Shown piece after piece: positions 44,305 through 53,514 of a stretch of DNA of 64,000 nt. Where the stretch lies: contig NZ_BAABJZ010000003.1 of NCBI RefSeq assembly GCF_039543565.1, positions 124,001 to 188,000 on the forward strand. Reading direction: 5' to 3'. The notes under the pieces are model-generated. The model had not been told where the DNA came from. It searched no databases and was given only the letters and a program-made list of their open reading frames with translations. Every line of letters begins with the position of its first letter. The stretch's first letter is position 1. The translations under genes and the position numbers were made by a program. The stretch comes from Ferrimonas pelagia. GTDB lineage: Bacteria; Pseudomonadota; Gammaproteobacteria; Enterobacterales; Shewanellaceae.

Positions 44305-44439
44305 ACATTCGGTCACACAAAAGCGTTCTCTCACTCATGATCCGCTGGCAGCACTTGGCAGAGACACCTACCCTTAAGTCGAGACCCCAAGGCACATGGA
44401 CAAAAGGGGAGGGGCCGCTGAGGCAGACAGGGATGCATT

Positions 44440-46707
44440 ATGAGATGGAAAACGCTCTCAACCTACCGCTTGCGATTGATCGCCCTTTTGGTGATCGTCA
44501 GTCTCACTGCCGCCTATCAATGCTTAAGCCTGTATAAATCTGGGCAGCAACTGCACACCAACACCAACGAACTGGCTCAATACCACCTGCCGACCCTACT
44601 GCAACTGCAGGAGGTCAGCGCCTGCCTACATGACATGGAGCAGTTGCTACTGCTCATGGATAAATCCCAAGATCCGGCCGATCTTAACCAACAAGTCGAT
44701 CAGATCCGCCAACGCTTTACGCAAGCCATTACGCCCCTCTCGGATCAAAGCCACGATGAGATCCGTCTGGAAAACATCGACGCCCTATTTAGACAGCAAG
44801 ATCAACTGATCCAAAACTGGCGCGCCCAGCGACCCAGCAGCGAACAACGTCACCAGCAACTGCTGCACATCGATCCCAGCCTGCCTCAGGTGCAAACGCT
44901 GCTGCAGCAGATGATCGACGAACACCAAGTCCATACCGAGCAGGTTCTGACCCGTAGCCTGAACTACACCAGAACCAGTACCGGGATCGCGGTCGGACTG
45001 ACCCTACTCATTGCCATTACCGCGTTTATGGTCGCCGCGGCATTAACCCGCGTGTCCATCGACCAAAAAGAACAGCGCAAGATGGCCTCATTTGCCGACC
45101 AAAACCCCGAACCTATCCTACGGTGTCGTCGCAATGGGCAAATACTGTACCGTAATGCCGCAGCCAACGAGCTGTTTGCACAGCTTCGGCTAGATGACAA
45201 ACATCCCCTGCCCGATCTCGTCGAAAACCTCACCGATATCGGCGAGCTCGGCCTGCTGCAAAAGAGCTGGACCTTACAACTGGACTCACTGTTTTTCACC
45301 GTTCAGGCCGTGCTGTTACCGGAGGACGATCAGGTTCAGCTCCATATCAAAGACGAGTCACAGGCGGCGCTTGCACGCGCCGAGCTGAGCCATCGCGCTA
45401 GTCACGATGCCTTAACCGATCTGCCCAATCGGATGCAATTTATTGAAGACGTGCAAGCCCTGCTGAAACACGACGATCGCCCGTTCACACTGGGATTAGT
45501 GACCATCACTCAGTTCCAGCGTGTCACCAGCCAGATCGGCTTCCAATCCGCCGACGAGATCATGCAGCAGATCAGCCAGCGCCTACTGCGCGCCCTGCGC
45601 CGCTGTCGCCGCGGCCACAATCCATCGATGCTGTATCGGTTTGAAGGCACCCATTTCGCTCTGCTGCTGGTCGAGCAATACAGCGAAGAACGACTGAACA
45701 TGGTCGCCAACGAATTCAAACAGGAGTTTAGTCCCCCATTTCTCTCCGACGATGAATTGCACACCTTCTATCTCTCAGTGGATCAGGGCTTTGTTCGCTA
45801 CCCCAAACACTGCCGCAGCCTGGATGGATTACTGAAATTTGCCGATATCGCCGTCCGAGAGGCGGGACTAAACACAGAAGCTACGTACCTGATGTTTAGC
45901 CCGGAAATGAAAGAGCGCGAACAAAGCATGATCGAGCTGGAAAATGAGCTACGCCACGCCGAGCAGCAGCAACAACTGATGTTGCACTACCAACCCCAGC
46001 AAACCCTCAGTAATGACACCTTATCTGGCGCCGAAGCGCTGATCCGCTGGCGCCACCCCGACAAAGGCCTGATCTCCCCCGCGGATTTTATTCCCGTCGC
46101 AGAGCAAAGCGGGCTGATCCTCTCCATCGGGGACTGGGTGCTGCGTCAGGCCTGCCAGCAAGCCCACCACTGGCACCAACAGGGCTACCCCCTACTGGTC
46201 TCCATTAACCTGTCCGCCAAACAGTTCCAGCAGCCCGATTTTGTCGACAAGGTGGCCGCCATCCTACAAGAAACCCAGGTTGACCCGGCCAAGATCGAGC
46301 TGGAGCTGACCGAAAGCCTGTTGATGGAGGATATGGATCACGCCTACGACACCCTGACCAAACTCAAAGCACTGGGGGTCAAACTGGCCATCGATGACTT
46401 TGGTACGGGCTACTCTTCGCTGGCCTACCTAAAACGCTTCCCCGTCGATACCCTTAAGATCGATCGTAGCTTTGTCGCCAACCTGCCCGGCGACAGCCAA
46501 GACAGCGCGATCATCAGTGCCATCCTAGATCTCGCCCAGCACCTGGAACTCAAAGTCGTGGCGGAGGGGGTCGAAACCCAAGAGCAGCACGACTGGCTGC
46601 AGCAACGAGGCTGTGACGTGATGCAGGGCTTCTGGTACAGCCGCCCCTTAGCCAGTCAGGATTGGAAGCAACTGCTGGCCGCGCACGACACTGTGGTCCA
46701 CTGTTAA
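44440..46707 (+). CDS. Membrane GGDEF-EAL protein, probable c-di-GMP phosphodiesterase
   Basis: 755 residues. A transmembrane helix at about 13-30, a helical periplasmic sensor to about 185, and a second helix at about 188-208 are followed by a PAS-like segment (about 220-310). The GGDEF domain (about 320-480) is degenerate: the catalytic loop reads FEGTHF rather than GGDEF, so cyclase activity is unlikely. The EAL domain (about 500-745) keeps EALIRW, ELTESLL, the DDFGTGYSS loop and KIDRSFV, so it should hydrolyse cyclic di-GMP. The ATG follows AGGGATGCATT. It ends 80 bp before nagR; a regulatory link to GlcNAc use is not shown. Confidence 0.92.
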   Translation: MRWKTLSTYRLRLIALLVIVSLTAAYQCLSLYKSGQQLHTNTNELAQYHLPTLLQLQEVSACLHDMEQLLLLMDKSQDPADLNQQVDQIRQRFTQAITPLSDQSHDEIRLENIDALFRQQDQLIQNWRAQRPSSEQRHQQLLHIDPSLPQVQTLLQQMIDEHQVHTEQVLTRSLNYTRTSTGIAVGLTLLIAITAFMVAAALTRVSIDQKEQRKMASFADQNPEPILRCRRNGQILYRNAAANELFAQLRLDDKHPLPDLVENLTDIGELGLLQKSWTLQLDSLFFTVQAVLLPEDDQVQLHIKDESQAALARAELSHRASHDALTDLPNRMQFIEDVQALLKHDDRPFTLGLVTITQFQRVTSQIGFQSADEIMQQISQRLLRALRRCRRGHNPSMLYRFEGTHFALLLVEQYSEERLNMVANEFKQEFSPPFLSDDELHTFYLSVDQGFVRYPKHCRSLDGLLKFADIAVREAGLNTEATYLMFSPEMKEREQSMIELENELRHAEQQQQLMLHYQPQQTLSNDTLSGAEALIRWRHPDKGLISPADFIPVAEQSGLILSIGDWVLRQACQQAHHWHQQGYPLLVSINLSAKQFQQPDFVDKVAAILQETQVDPAKIELELTESLLMEDMDHAYDTLTKLKALGVKLAIDDFGTGYSSLAYLKRFPVDTLKIDRSFVANLPGDSQDSAIISAILDLAQHLELKVVAEGVETQEQHDWLQQRGCDVMQGFWYSRPLASQDWKQLLAAHDTVVHC

Positions 46708-46787
46708 TAAACTGCCGTTGCTTCCTAGCCAAATCTGCCGGTACACTCAATCGATTACACTGTCGAAAAGTAATATCGGGGAAGGCA

Positions 46788-47804
46788 ATGAAAGTGACCA
46801 TCAAGGATGTGGCCCGCCATGCGGGGGTCTCATTTAAAACCGTCTCCCGGGTGATCAACCAAGAACCGGCCGTACGCCAGGACACCATAGATAAGGTCCA
46901 GCAAGCCATCGAGGCACTGAACTACCAACCCAACAGCGCCGCACGCAACCTTGCCAGCACCAAAAGCTACGCCATCGGCTTTATCTACGACAACCCCAAC
47001 GCCTACTACGTCATCGATATGCAAAACGGCATACTCCAAGCCTGCCGAGAAAACCACTATGAGCTGATGATCCACCCCAGTGACGCCACCGCCAGCGATA
47101 TCTGCGACCAGCTCACCGCCTTGGTGAAACGCTCGCGCGTCGCGGGCCTGGTGCTGACGCCGCCCTTTTCTGAGTCGGCCAAGATCGTCGCCATCCTTGA
47201 GCAACTGGACGTCGCCTTTGTCCGCATCGTCTCCGGCTCCGGTGAGGGCAAGATCGATCCCAACTGCCTCTACATCGACGACCGACAAGGTGCTTACGCC
47301 ATTACCGAGCACCTATTAGAGTTGGGCCACCAGCGGATCGGCTTTCTTTGCGGCGACAACGAACACCAATCCAGCCTTGAGCGACTCGAGGGCTATAAGC
47401 AAGCGCTGCGCGATCATCAACTGCCGGTCGAGCCAGAGCTGATCCTCGAAGGGCACTACTCGTTTGATTCCGGCGTCAGTAACGCCCAAACCATGATGGC
47501 TCGCCCAGTGCCCCCTAGCGCCCTGTTTGCCTGTAACGATGAGATCGCGGCGGGAGCGTTATTTGCGGCTCAGCTCGGGGGGGTGAAGATCCCGCAGCAG
47601 CTCTCCATTGTTGGCTTTGAGAACAGCCCCTTCTCGCGTCAGACCTGGCCCAAACTGACCACAGTGGATCAGCCCATTGTTACCATTGCCCGCCAAGCCA
47701 CCGAACAGTTGATCCGACAACTTCGAGGCCATGCCGAGCCACAGGTTCAGCGCTTTGTGCCACAACCTGTGCTGCGCGACTCCAGCCAGCCACCGTCGGC
47801 CTAA
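46788..47804 (+). CDS. nagR: LacI-family transcriptional regulator, NagR type
   Basis: 338 residues from the ATG at 46788 (GGGGAAGGCA upstream); an in-frame extension to 46662 overlaps the preceding gene and is unlikely. The N-terminal helix-turn-helix reads MKVTIKDVARHAGVSFKTVS with the LacI hinge LASTKS, followed by a periplasmic-binding-like sensor domain. In marine gammaproteobacteria LacI-type NagR represses GlcNAc/chitin genes and is released by a GlcNAc-derived ligand. The gene is convergent with the nag operon, ending 10 bp from nagX. Two palindromes in the window (56316-56333 and 60120-60137) are likely operators; none was seen before nagR itself. Confidence 0.9.
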   Translation: MKVTIKDVARHAGVSFKTVSRVINQEPAVRQDTIDKVQQAIEALNYQPNSAARNLASTKSYAIGFIYDNPNAYYVIDMQNGILQACRENHYELMIHPSDATASDICDQLTALVKRSRVAGLVLTPPFSESAKIVAILEQLDVAFVRIVSGSGEGKIDPNCLYIDDRQGAYAITEHLLELGHQRIGFLCGDNEHQSSLERLEGYKQALRDHQLPVEPELILEGHYSFDSGVSNAQTMMARPVPPSALFACNDEIAAGALFAAQLGGVKIPQQLSIVGFENSPFSRQTWPKLTTVDQPIVTIARQATEQLIRQLRGHAEPQVQRFVPQPVLRDSSQPPSA

Positions 47805-47814
47805 GCGCCGCGGC

Positions 47815-48924
47815 TCAGACCTTGATGAAGATCTGGCGCCGAGCCATAAACCACAACAGCGCCCACTGCAGCGCCAACAGCGCACAGACCGACGCCACCA
47901 TTTGGGCCGAGCCCGGCAATGCCGCGATCAGCCCGCCCGCCAGGCTACTAACCAGGTAGTCCCAGGAAAATAAGGCGCTGGCCAGGTAGATGGCGATGGC
48001 GTTAACGCCAATAAGCGCAAACAAACCGCCAAACCTGTGCCACGCCAGCCCGTCCACCAGCACCAGAAACAACGCCAACAACAGGGCGCTCCAGCCGCAG
48101 CTCACCAACACAAAGGTCACGGTCCACAGGATCTTATTGACCGGGATCCAACCATCCAGCGTCCAGCCCAGCGCCAGCATCAGCAAACCCGCACCACACA
48201 AGGCAGCGCTGCGTCGCCACAACGAATAAGGCTGACTGAGCCAACGCCCAGCCCAGACGCCGACCAAGGCATTGATCGCCGCACTCAGATGAGAGAGAAG
48301 CCCTTCCGGATCCAGCGGCGCATTCTGATACGTCCCCCCCGACAAAAAGCGTTGATCCACCCAGGCATTGACCGAGCCTGCGGCGCTGTAGCCCTCCGGC
48401 CAGAGCCCCTGCAGCAGCGCATATGCCAGCGCGATCCCCGCACCGGCCCAGAGCTGCCCCTTCAATGGCAGATGCCAGACGATCATCGCAGCGATAAACC
48501 AGGCCATGCCGATCCGGCCCAGCACACTGGCGTAGCGGATCTCATCAGGCGCCGCAGGCATGCCCGTGCCCCAGCCATGGTTGTAGATCATTCCCAGCAG
48601 GCACAGCAATAGCAGCCGTTTTATCGCCTTGCGATAGCGCTGTCGCCGCGCAACCGCAGGCAGCGCGGGCAGAGAGAGCGGGCGCAGCCCCAGAGTGACG
48701 CCAGAGAGGAAGATGAATAGGGGGAAGATCAGATCATACCAAGTAAAGCCATGCCATTGGGCATGGCTCATCTGCGCAGCAGCCAAGGCAAAGCCCTGCC
48801 AACCGGTCAGCAACAGCAAGGCGGCAAACAGTTGCTCACCGCCGAGGATCCAGAACATATCAAAGCCGCGCAGCGCATCGATGGCCAGCAACCGCTCACG
48901 CTGGCCATTGCTCGCCCGCTCCAT
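47815..48924 (-). CDS. nagX: NagX, HGSNAT-like membrane protein (DUF5009)
   Basis: 369 residues with about ten hydrophobic segments. The start MERASNGQRERLLAIDALRG matches the acyltransferase-like NagX/DUF5009 family, which is related to human heparan-alpha-glucosaminide N-acetyltransferase. RLLAIDALRGFDMFWI near the N-terminus and the FTWYDLIFPLFIFLSGVT segment are typical. The start ATG overlaps the nagP stop by one base (TGATG), indicating translational coupling. In nag clusters of this type NagX is thought to assist uptake or processing of GlcNAc or glucosamine at the inner membrane; its exact reaction is not settled. Confidence 0.88.
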   Translation of the reverse strand: MERASNGQRERLLAIDALRGFDMFWILGGEQLFAALLLLTGWQGFALAAAQMSHAQWHGFTWYDLIFPLFIFLSGVTLGLRPLSLPALPAVARRQRYRKAIKRLLLLCLLGMIYNHGWGTGMPAAPDEIRYASVLGRIGMAWFIAAMIVWHLPLKGQLWAGAGIALAYALLQGLWPEGYSAAGSVNAWVDQRFLSGGTYQNAPLDPEGLLSHLSAAINALVGVWAGRWLSQPYSLWRRSAALCGAGLLMLALGWTLDGWIPVNKILWTVTFVLVSCGWSALLLALFLVLVDGLAWHRFGGLFALIGVNAIAIYLASALFSWDYLVSSLAGGLIAALPGSAQMVASVCALLALQWALLWFMARRQIFIKV

Positions 48925-50258
48925 CAGCGGCCCCAGTTGCGGAGCTTGTGCCCTTTGACGGCATAAAACAGGATAAACAGATAGCAGGGCAAACCGACCC
49001 AATAGGCCAGTTGGGTATCGCCGCTAAAGTGCGCCACCTTGCCAAACACCAAAGGCAGAATGGCACCGCCGGAGATCCCCATGATCAACAACGCCGAGCC
49101 CTGCGCCGTGTACTTCCCCAGCCCCTCCAGCGCCAGTGGCCAGATGGAGGGCCACACCAGCGCATGAGCCAATCCCATCAGGGCGACAAAGGTAACGGTA
49201 TTGGGGATCACGGGAATGCCGCTCCAGCCCCAGAGCAGATCGGCCATGGCCGTGCTGTCTGAGGAGCTGAACACCACGCCAAGCACACACAAAATGCCCG
49301 CAATGGCGGAGCCCAGCAGCGCGGTTTCCTGACTCAGATAGCGGGGAATGCAGGTGACGCCGATCAGATAGCCGATCACCATACACACCATGGTGTAGGA
49401 GGTCAGCGAGGCAAAATTCTGCACCCCGAGACCAGCGCCGTACAGGCCAATGGTATCGCCGGCGATCACCTCAATGCCCACATAGGCAAACAGCGCCACG
49501 GCCCCCAGCACCACCTGAGGAAACTGGGTGATGCTGCCCTTCTCCTGATGGGCGTCACTCTGCTCAAACTCCAGCTCAGGCAAGGACGAGAACTTCACCA
49601 GACCGATCAAGAACACCAACGCGCCCGCCATATACAGATACGGGGCCACCAGACGGGAAGACAGCTCGCTGATCTGGGCCTGACGCTCAACCTCGGGCAG
49701 CGCCGCCAGCTGCTCGGCGCTAAACCCCTCGAAACCGGACAGCACCATGGCGGTAAACAGGATAGGTACCAACACCCCCGCCGCTTTGTTGATCAGCCCC
49801 ATAATGCTGATCCGCATCGCTGCGCTCTCCTTCGGGCCGATCAACACCACATAGGGGTTGGATGCCGTCTGCAGGATGGTGAGGCCGGTCCCCAGCACAA
49901 ACAGCGCCGTCAAAAACAGCGGATAAGCCGCGCTTTGCGCCGCCACGATAAACAGCAGCGCGCCAACCACCATCAGCGCCAGGCCCAGCGCCATGCCATT
50001 CTTATAACCGGTGCGCTTGAGAATAAACGACATCGGCAGCGCCATCACCGTATAGGCGATGTAAAACGCAAAGGTGACAAACAACGCTTGGAACTCATTG
50101 AGCTCGCAGATGATCTGCAAAAACGGGATCAACGAACCGTTCAGCCAGGTCACAAAACCAAAGATAAAGAACAGGATCCCTATGATGCACATGGGTAACA
50201 CGCTGCTGCGTCGCGAGGCCCCTCCTGACGCCACCGCTGCCGTTTTTGTCATCGTCAT
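48924..50258 (-). CDS. nagP: N-acetylglucosamine transporter NagP (FHS family MFS)
   Basis: 444 residues, twelve hydrophobic segments. It resembles the FucP/FHS sugar:H+ symporters: FFIFGFVTWLNGSLIPFLQ in the first helix, RTGYKNGMALGL in loop 2-3, and NPYVVLIGPKESAAMRIS. In Shewanella-type pathways NagP imports GlcNAc. I chose the ATG at 50258, which has GAGGCG upstream and overlaps the stop of a 33-codon leader frame by 4 bp (ATGA); a longer frame to 50318 runs through that leader. The next gene downstream is nagX, overlapping by one base. Confidence 0.93.
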   Translation of the reverse strand: MTMTKTAAVASGGASRRSSVLPMCIIGILFFIFGFVTWLNGSLIPFLQIICELNEFQALFVTFAFYIAYTVMALPMSFILKRTGYKNGMALGLALMVVGALLFIVAAQSAAYPLFLTALFVLGTGLTILQTASNPYVVLIGPKESAAMRISIMGLINKAAGVLVPILFTAMVLSGFEGFSAEQLAALPEVERQAQISELSSRLVAPYLYMAGALVFLIGLVKFSSLPELEFEQSDAHQEKGSITQFPQVVLGAVALFAYVGIEVIAGDTIGLYGAGLGVQNFASLTSYTMVCMVIGYLIGVTCIPRYLSQETALLGSAIAGILCVLGVVFSSSDSTAMADLLWGWSGIPVIPNTVTFVALMGLAHALVWPSIWPLALEGLGKYTAQGSALLIMGISGGAILPLVFGKVAHFSGDTQLAYWVGLPCYLFILFYAVKGHKLRNWGR

Positions 50259-50356
50259 AATACGCCTCGAATCGCGAACGCTGTCTGTAGCTGGAAACCG
50301 CTGTGCTCTCTGCGCCACTGCCTGCGAGAAAAGCGACTTATCGTCATTGTCTGCAT
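50255..50356 (-). CDS. 33-codon leader peptide overlapping nagP
   Basis: A short frame starting MQTMTISRFSRRQWRR and ending GVL. It has a good ribosome-binding site (AAGGAAGTGACA before ATG), better than most genes here, and its TGA overlaps the nagP ATG by 4 bp. It lies in the 157-bp gap between nagA and nagP, which otherwise is unusually wide for this operon. The peptide is very basic (seven Arg in the first half). It may simply set nagP translation by coupling, or it may be a regulatory leader. I recognise no family. Confidence 0.6.
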   Translation of the reverse strand: MQTMTISRFSRRQWRREHSGFQLQTAFAIRGVL

Positions 50357-50415
50357 TGTCACTTCCTTATGGTGGTTGTACTCAGGGGCTCTCGACCCCC
50401 GGTTCTTGTTATCAC

Positions 50416-51543
50416 TTACTGCTGCGGCTGACCGCCGATCCAGGTTTGCTGTACCTGCAGTGCCCCATCGAGCAACACCATGTCGGCCACAGAGCCGGAT
50501 TGAAGCCGCCCGTAGTGCGGCGCCAGTCCCAGAAACTCCGCCGGATAGCGCCCGGCCATTTTCAATACCTGTGCTTGTTCTAAGCCGAGCCAAGCCAGGC
50601 TGTTGCGCACCGCACTGGCCATATCCAATACCGATCCCGCCAACTCCCCGCTGGGGGCGGTTAACTTGTCACCCTGACGGGTGATCGCCCGTCCCATCAA
50701 TTCAAACTCGCTGCCTGCAGCACCCACCGGCGGCATCGCGTCGGTCACCAGCAGCATCTTATCAGCCGGGCGGATCTTCAGTGCCAACCGCAGGCTGTCC
50801 CGGTGCACATGATGACCATCGACGATCAACCCGCACCAAGCGGTCTCATCGAGCAGGGCGGCGCCGACCATCCCCGGCTCCCGCGAGGTAAAGGGCGACA
50901 TGGCATTAAACAAATGGGTAAAACCGGATGCACCGGCGCGCAATGCCGCATTGACCGTTTGCGCATCCGCATTGGAGTGGCCCAGACAAACGCGCACGCC
51001 CGCCTCGACCAGCTGAGCGATCTGCTGCAGCGACATACGCTCCGGTGCCACCGTCACCATCACCACGCCCAGATCCTGACGGCAGTATTGCGCCATCTCC
51101 TCATCCGATATCGGCCGGATAAACTCGGGGCTGTGTACCCCCTTTTTCGCCACCGACAGATGCGGCCCCTCAAAGTGCACCCCGAGCAAGCCGGGCAACC
51201 CCTGACGTCGCCCTGCGGCCACGGCGTCCGCCGCGCGGCGGATCACCGCCAGCTCATCGGTGATCAAGGTAGGCATCAAACCCGTGCTGCCATATCGGGC
51301 ATGGGCTTGGATGATCTGCCCCAGTCCCGCCAGCGTCGGCTCGGCGTTAAACAGCACACCGCCACCACCATTAACCTGAACATCGATAAACCCAGGCACC
51401 AGCGTGCCGTGCAATGGCGTCGCCGGAGCCGGCGCATCGCCATGCCCTAAAGCCACAATGGCGCCATCGGCCACACTCAGCCAAGCCGGCTCGATAAACC
51501 GCTCTCCATCAAAGAGTCGATCAACTTGGTAAAACTGCGCCAT
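50416..51543 (-). CDS. nagA: N-acetylglucosamine-6-phosphate deacetylase
   Basis: 375 residues. Amidohydrolase-fold enzyme that turns GlcNAc-6-phosphate into glucosamine-6-phosphate and acetate in the cytoplasm. Visible motifs are PGFIDVQVNG, HFEGPHLS with the metal-binding Glu, LGHSNAD, THLFNAMSP, VDGHHVH, and the catalytic Asp in VTDAMPP. The ATG has TAGGAGAG nine bases upstream. It is the fourth gene of the hexosaminidase-nagK-nagB-nagA-nagP-nagX operon; the gap to nagB is 28 bp. Confidence 0.96.
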   Translation of the reverse strand: MAQFYQVDRLFDGERFIEPAWLSVADGAIVALGHGDAPAPATPLHGTLVPGFIDVQVNGGGGVLFNAEPTLAGLGQIIQAHARYGSTGLMPTLITDELAVIRRAADAVAAGRRQGLPGLLGVHFEGPHLSVAKKGVHSPEFIRPISDEEMAQYCRQDLGVVMVTVAPERMSLQQIAQLVEAGVRVCLGHSNADAQTVNAALRAGASGFTHLFNAMSPFTSREPGMVGAALLDETAWCGLIVDGHHVHRDSLRLALKIRPADKMLLVTDAMPPVGAAGSEFELMGRAITRQGDKLTAPSGELAGSVLDMASAVRNSLAWLGLEQAQVLKMAGRYPAEFLGLAPHYGRLQSGSVADMVLLDGALQVQQTWIGGQPQQ

Positions 51544-51571
51544 CGGTCTGGGCTCTCCTAATTGGGGGGAT

Positions 51572-52564
51572 CTACAAGGTTTGCGTCACTTTCTTTAACC
51601 CCTTGGGGTTATCCGGATCAATACCGCGAGCGCGGGCCACGCGCTCCACATCCAGATAGAAGCGTTGTATCAAGGATAAGGGTGCCACTCTTGGGTGCGC
51701 GGAGCCAGTCTGACTCAAGTCGACCACGCTGGCACCGCGACCGCGAATGTCCGCCATCTGCTCATCGTGGGCCGGCTTAGACTCGTCGACAATATTCAGA
51801 CTGAGCAGAGCTAATTGCTGCTCTACCAAGGTCACCGGTCCGTGCAAGAACTCGGCACTGGAGAACGCTTCCGCATGAATGCCACACACCTCTTTAAGTT
51901 TCAGTGCGATCTCCTTACTCACGGCGTAGCCCAGCCCCCGGCCCAGCACCACCAGATTCGCCACCTCGGCCACGCTGGCCGAGAGCAACTGCTCGGGCGC
52001 CGCAATGGCCTCATCCAGCATCGCCGGCAGGTTCATTACCGCTTCCGTCAGCGCGGGATCCTGACGCCAGGCGCTGATCAGATGCAGCAGCGCCGACAGG
52101 GTCGCCAGGTAGCTTTTGGTCGCCGCTACCGCCTGCTCCTTACCCGCACACAGTGGCACGACATGATCCGCCAACTCAGCCAGCGGTGACTCCGCGTCAT
52201 TGACCAAGGCCACAACACGGCCACCAGCCCGTTTCGCCATCTGTGCTTGCGCCAAGATATCGGGGCTACGGCCGGATTGAGAGATCACTAACACCAAGGC
52301 GCCCTCCAGGGCCAACTCACGGCCATAGAGACTGGCGACCGACGGCGCCGAGGCAAAGGTGGGAATGCCCAGCTCGATCTCGATTAAATACTTGGCGAAG
52401 ACGCCGGCGTGATCAGACGAGCCCCGCCCGACCCACATAACAAACCGCGGCGGCGTGATCCGCAACTGCGCCCCTAACTGTGCCAATGCCGCTTCATTGT
52501 GCCGCAACTGCTCGGCGATCCGAGTCGGCGCTTCCAGCGCCTCTCGCTCCATAATGCTGCTCAT
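51572..52564 (-). CDS. nagB: Glucosamine-6-phosphate deaminase NagB-II (SIS-domain type)
   Basis: 330 residues with two SIS domains. VGRGSSDHAGVFAKYLIE and VISQSGRSPD mark the first; GRGLGYAVSKEIALKLKE and SAEFLHGP mark the second. This is the isofunctional replacement of classic NagB found in Shewanella-type pathways; it converts glucosamine-6-phosphate to fructose-6-phosphate and ammonia. It lacks the glutaminase domain of GlmS. I prefer the ATG at 52564, nine bases after AAGGA, over one three codons upstream that directly abuts it. It follows nagK by about 50 bp. Confidence 0.93.
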   Translation of the reverse strand: MSSIMEREALEAPTRIAEQLRHNEAALAQLGAQLRITPPRFVMWVGRGSSDHAGVFAKYLIEIELGIPTFASAPSVASLYGRELALEGALVLVISQSGRSPDILAQAQMAKRAGGRVVALVNDAESPLAELADHVVPLCAGKEQAVAATKSYLATLSALLHLISAWRQDPALTEAVMNLPAMLDEAIAAPEQLLSASVAEVANLVVLGRGLGYAVSKEIALKLKEVCGIHAEAFSSAEFLHGPVTLVEQQLALLSLNIVDESKPAHDEQMADIRGRGASVVDLSQTGSAHPRVAPLSLIQRFYLDVERVARARGIDPDNPKGLKKVTQTL

Positions 52565-52612
52565 TGCTGCCATTCCTTGTCTTTTGCGCCAATTAAAAAG
52601 GGAGTTCGAGGA

Positions 52613-53506
52613 TCAGATCAGGCCCATAGAGTCCTGCGCGAAGAAAACCGCGCCCATCTCCGGCGTCGCCTGCGCCGGACACAATGCTCGTTGGACCGCC
52701 TCATCAAGATGGGGGATCAACAACGGCCCCAAGCCACCAAGCAGTGCCAATCGAGGCGCCCCGTCGTCCAGCAACCGCGTGGCCAATCGCGTCAGATAAT
52801 CCACCCCTTGCTGCAGGATCTTTTGCGCCACCACATCCTGATGCTCGACGCCCTGAAAGAGCACACCCGCCAACCGGGCATACGCGGTCGAGCGCTGCCC
52901 CGCCAACTGCTCGATCCAGAACAGTGGATCCGATGAGCGAAAATGTCGACTCAGCCCCTCGGTCAACCACGTCTGAGGCCCCAAGCCATCGCATGCCTCA
53001 AGCGCCCGCTGGACGGTCATAAGCCCAAACCAAGCACCGCTGCCTTTATCGCCTTGAGGAAAGCCATGGCCGCCGTAGATCTTGCCGTGACCCTGCTGGC
53101 TGAGGTAGCCACAAGAGCCGGTGCCCGAGATGATGATGGCGCCATCCTTGCGACCGTGCGCACCGAGGCAGGCAATATGCAGATCGGTCGTCACATACAG
53201 CTCGGAGAAGGGGTGCTGCCAGTGCGTCATCGCCGCCATGCAGGAGGGCAGATTCACCCCGGCCAACCCCGCCCCCACCACACAATGCTGCAGCTGATCA
53301 CGGCCATAACCCGCCACCGTTAAAGCCTGCTCACAGGCATCGACGATGGAATCCTGCGCCGCGGCCAGCCCATTGACCGGATTGGCGGCGCCGCTCAGGC
53401 CGCTGCCCAAGATCCCACCGTTGGGGTGATACAACACGGCTCGGCACTTGCTGCCGCCACCATCGATCCCTAGCATCATTCGCTGATCATCCTTATTCAT
53501 GCTCAC
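52613..53506 (-). CDS. nagK: N-acetylglucosamine kinase NagK (BadF/BadG ATPase family)
   Basis: About 297 residues. Actin-like ATPase fold: phosphate-1 motif MLGIDGGGSKCRA, the ISGTGSCGYL loop, and GGHGFPQGDKGSGAW. It phosphorylates imported GlcNAc. The start is either GTG at 53506 or ATG at 53500; AGAGGG lies before both. The gene begins 8 bp after the hexosaminidase stop, so it is in the same operon. An alternative substrate such as glucosamine is possible but GlcNAc fits the neighbours. Confidence 0.93.
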   Translation of the reverse strand: MSMNKDDQRMMLGIDGGGSKCRAVLYHPNGGILGSGLSGAANPVNGLAAAQDSIVDACEQALTVAGYGRDQLQHCVVGAGLAGVNLPSCMAAMTHWQHPFSELYVTTDLHIACLGAHGRKDGAIIISGTGSCGYLSQQGHGKIYGGHGFPQGDKGSGAWFGLMTVQRALEACDGLGPQTWLTEGLSRHFRSSDPLFWIEQLAGQRSTAYARLAGVLFQGVEHQDVVAQKILQQGVDYLTRLATRLLDDGAPRLALLGGLGPLLIPHLDEAVQRALCPAQATPEMGAVFFAQDSMGLI

Positions 53507-53514
53507 ACTGCCCT

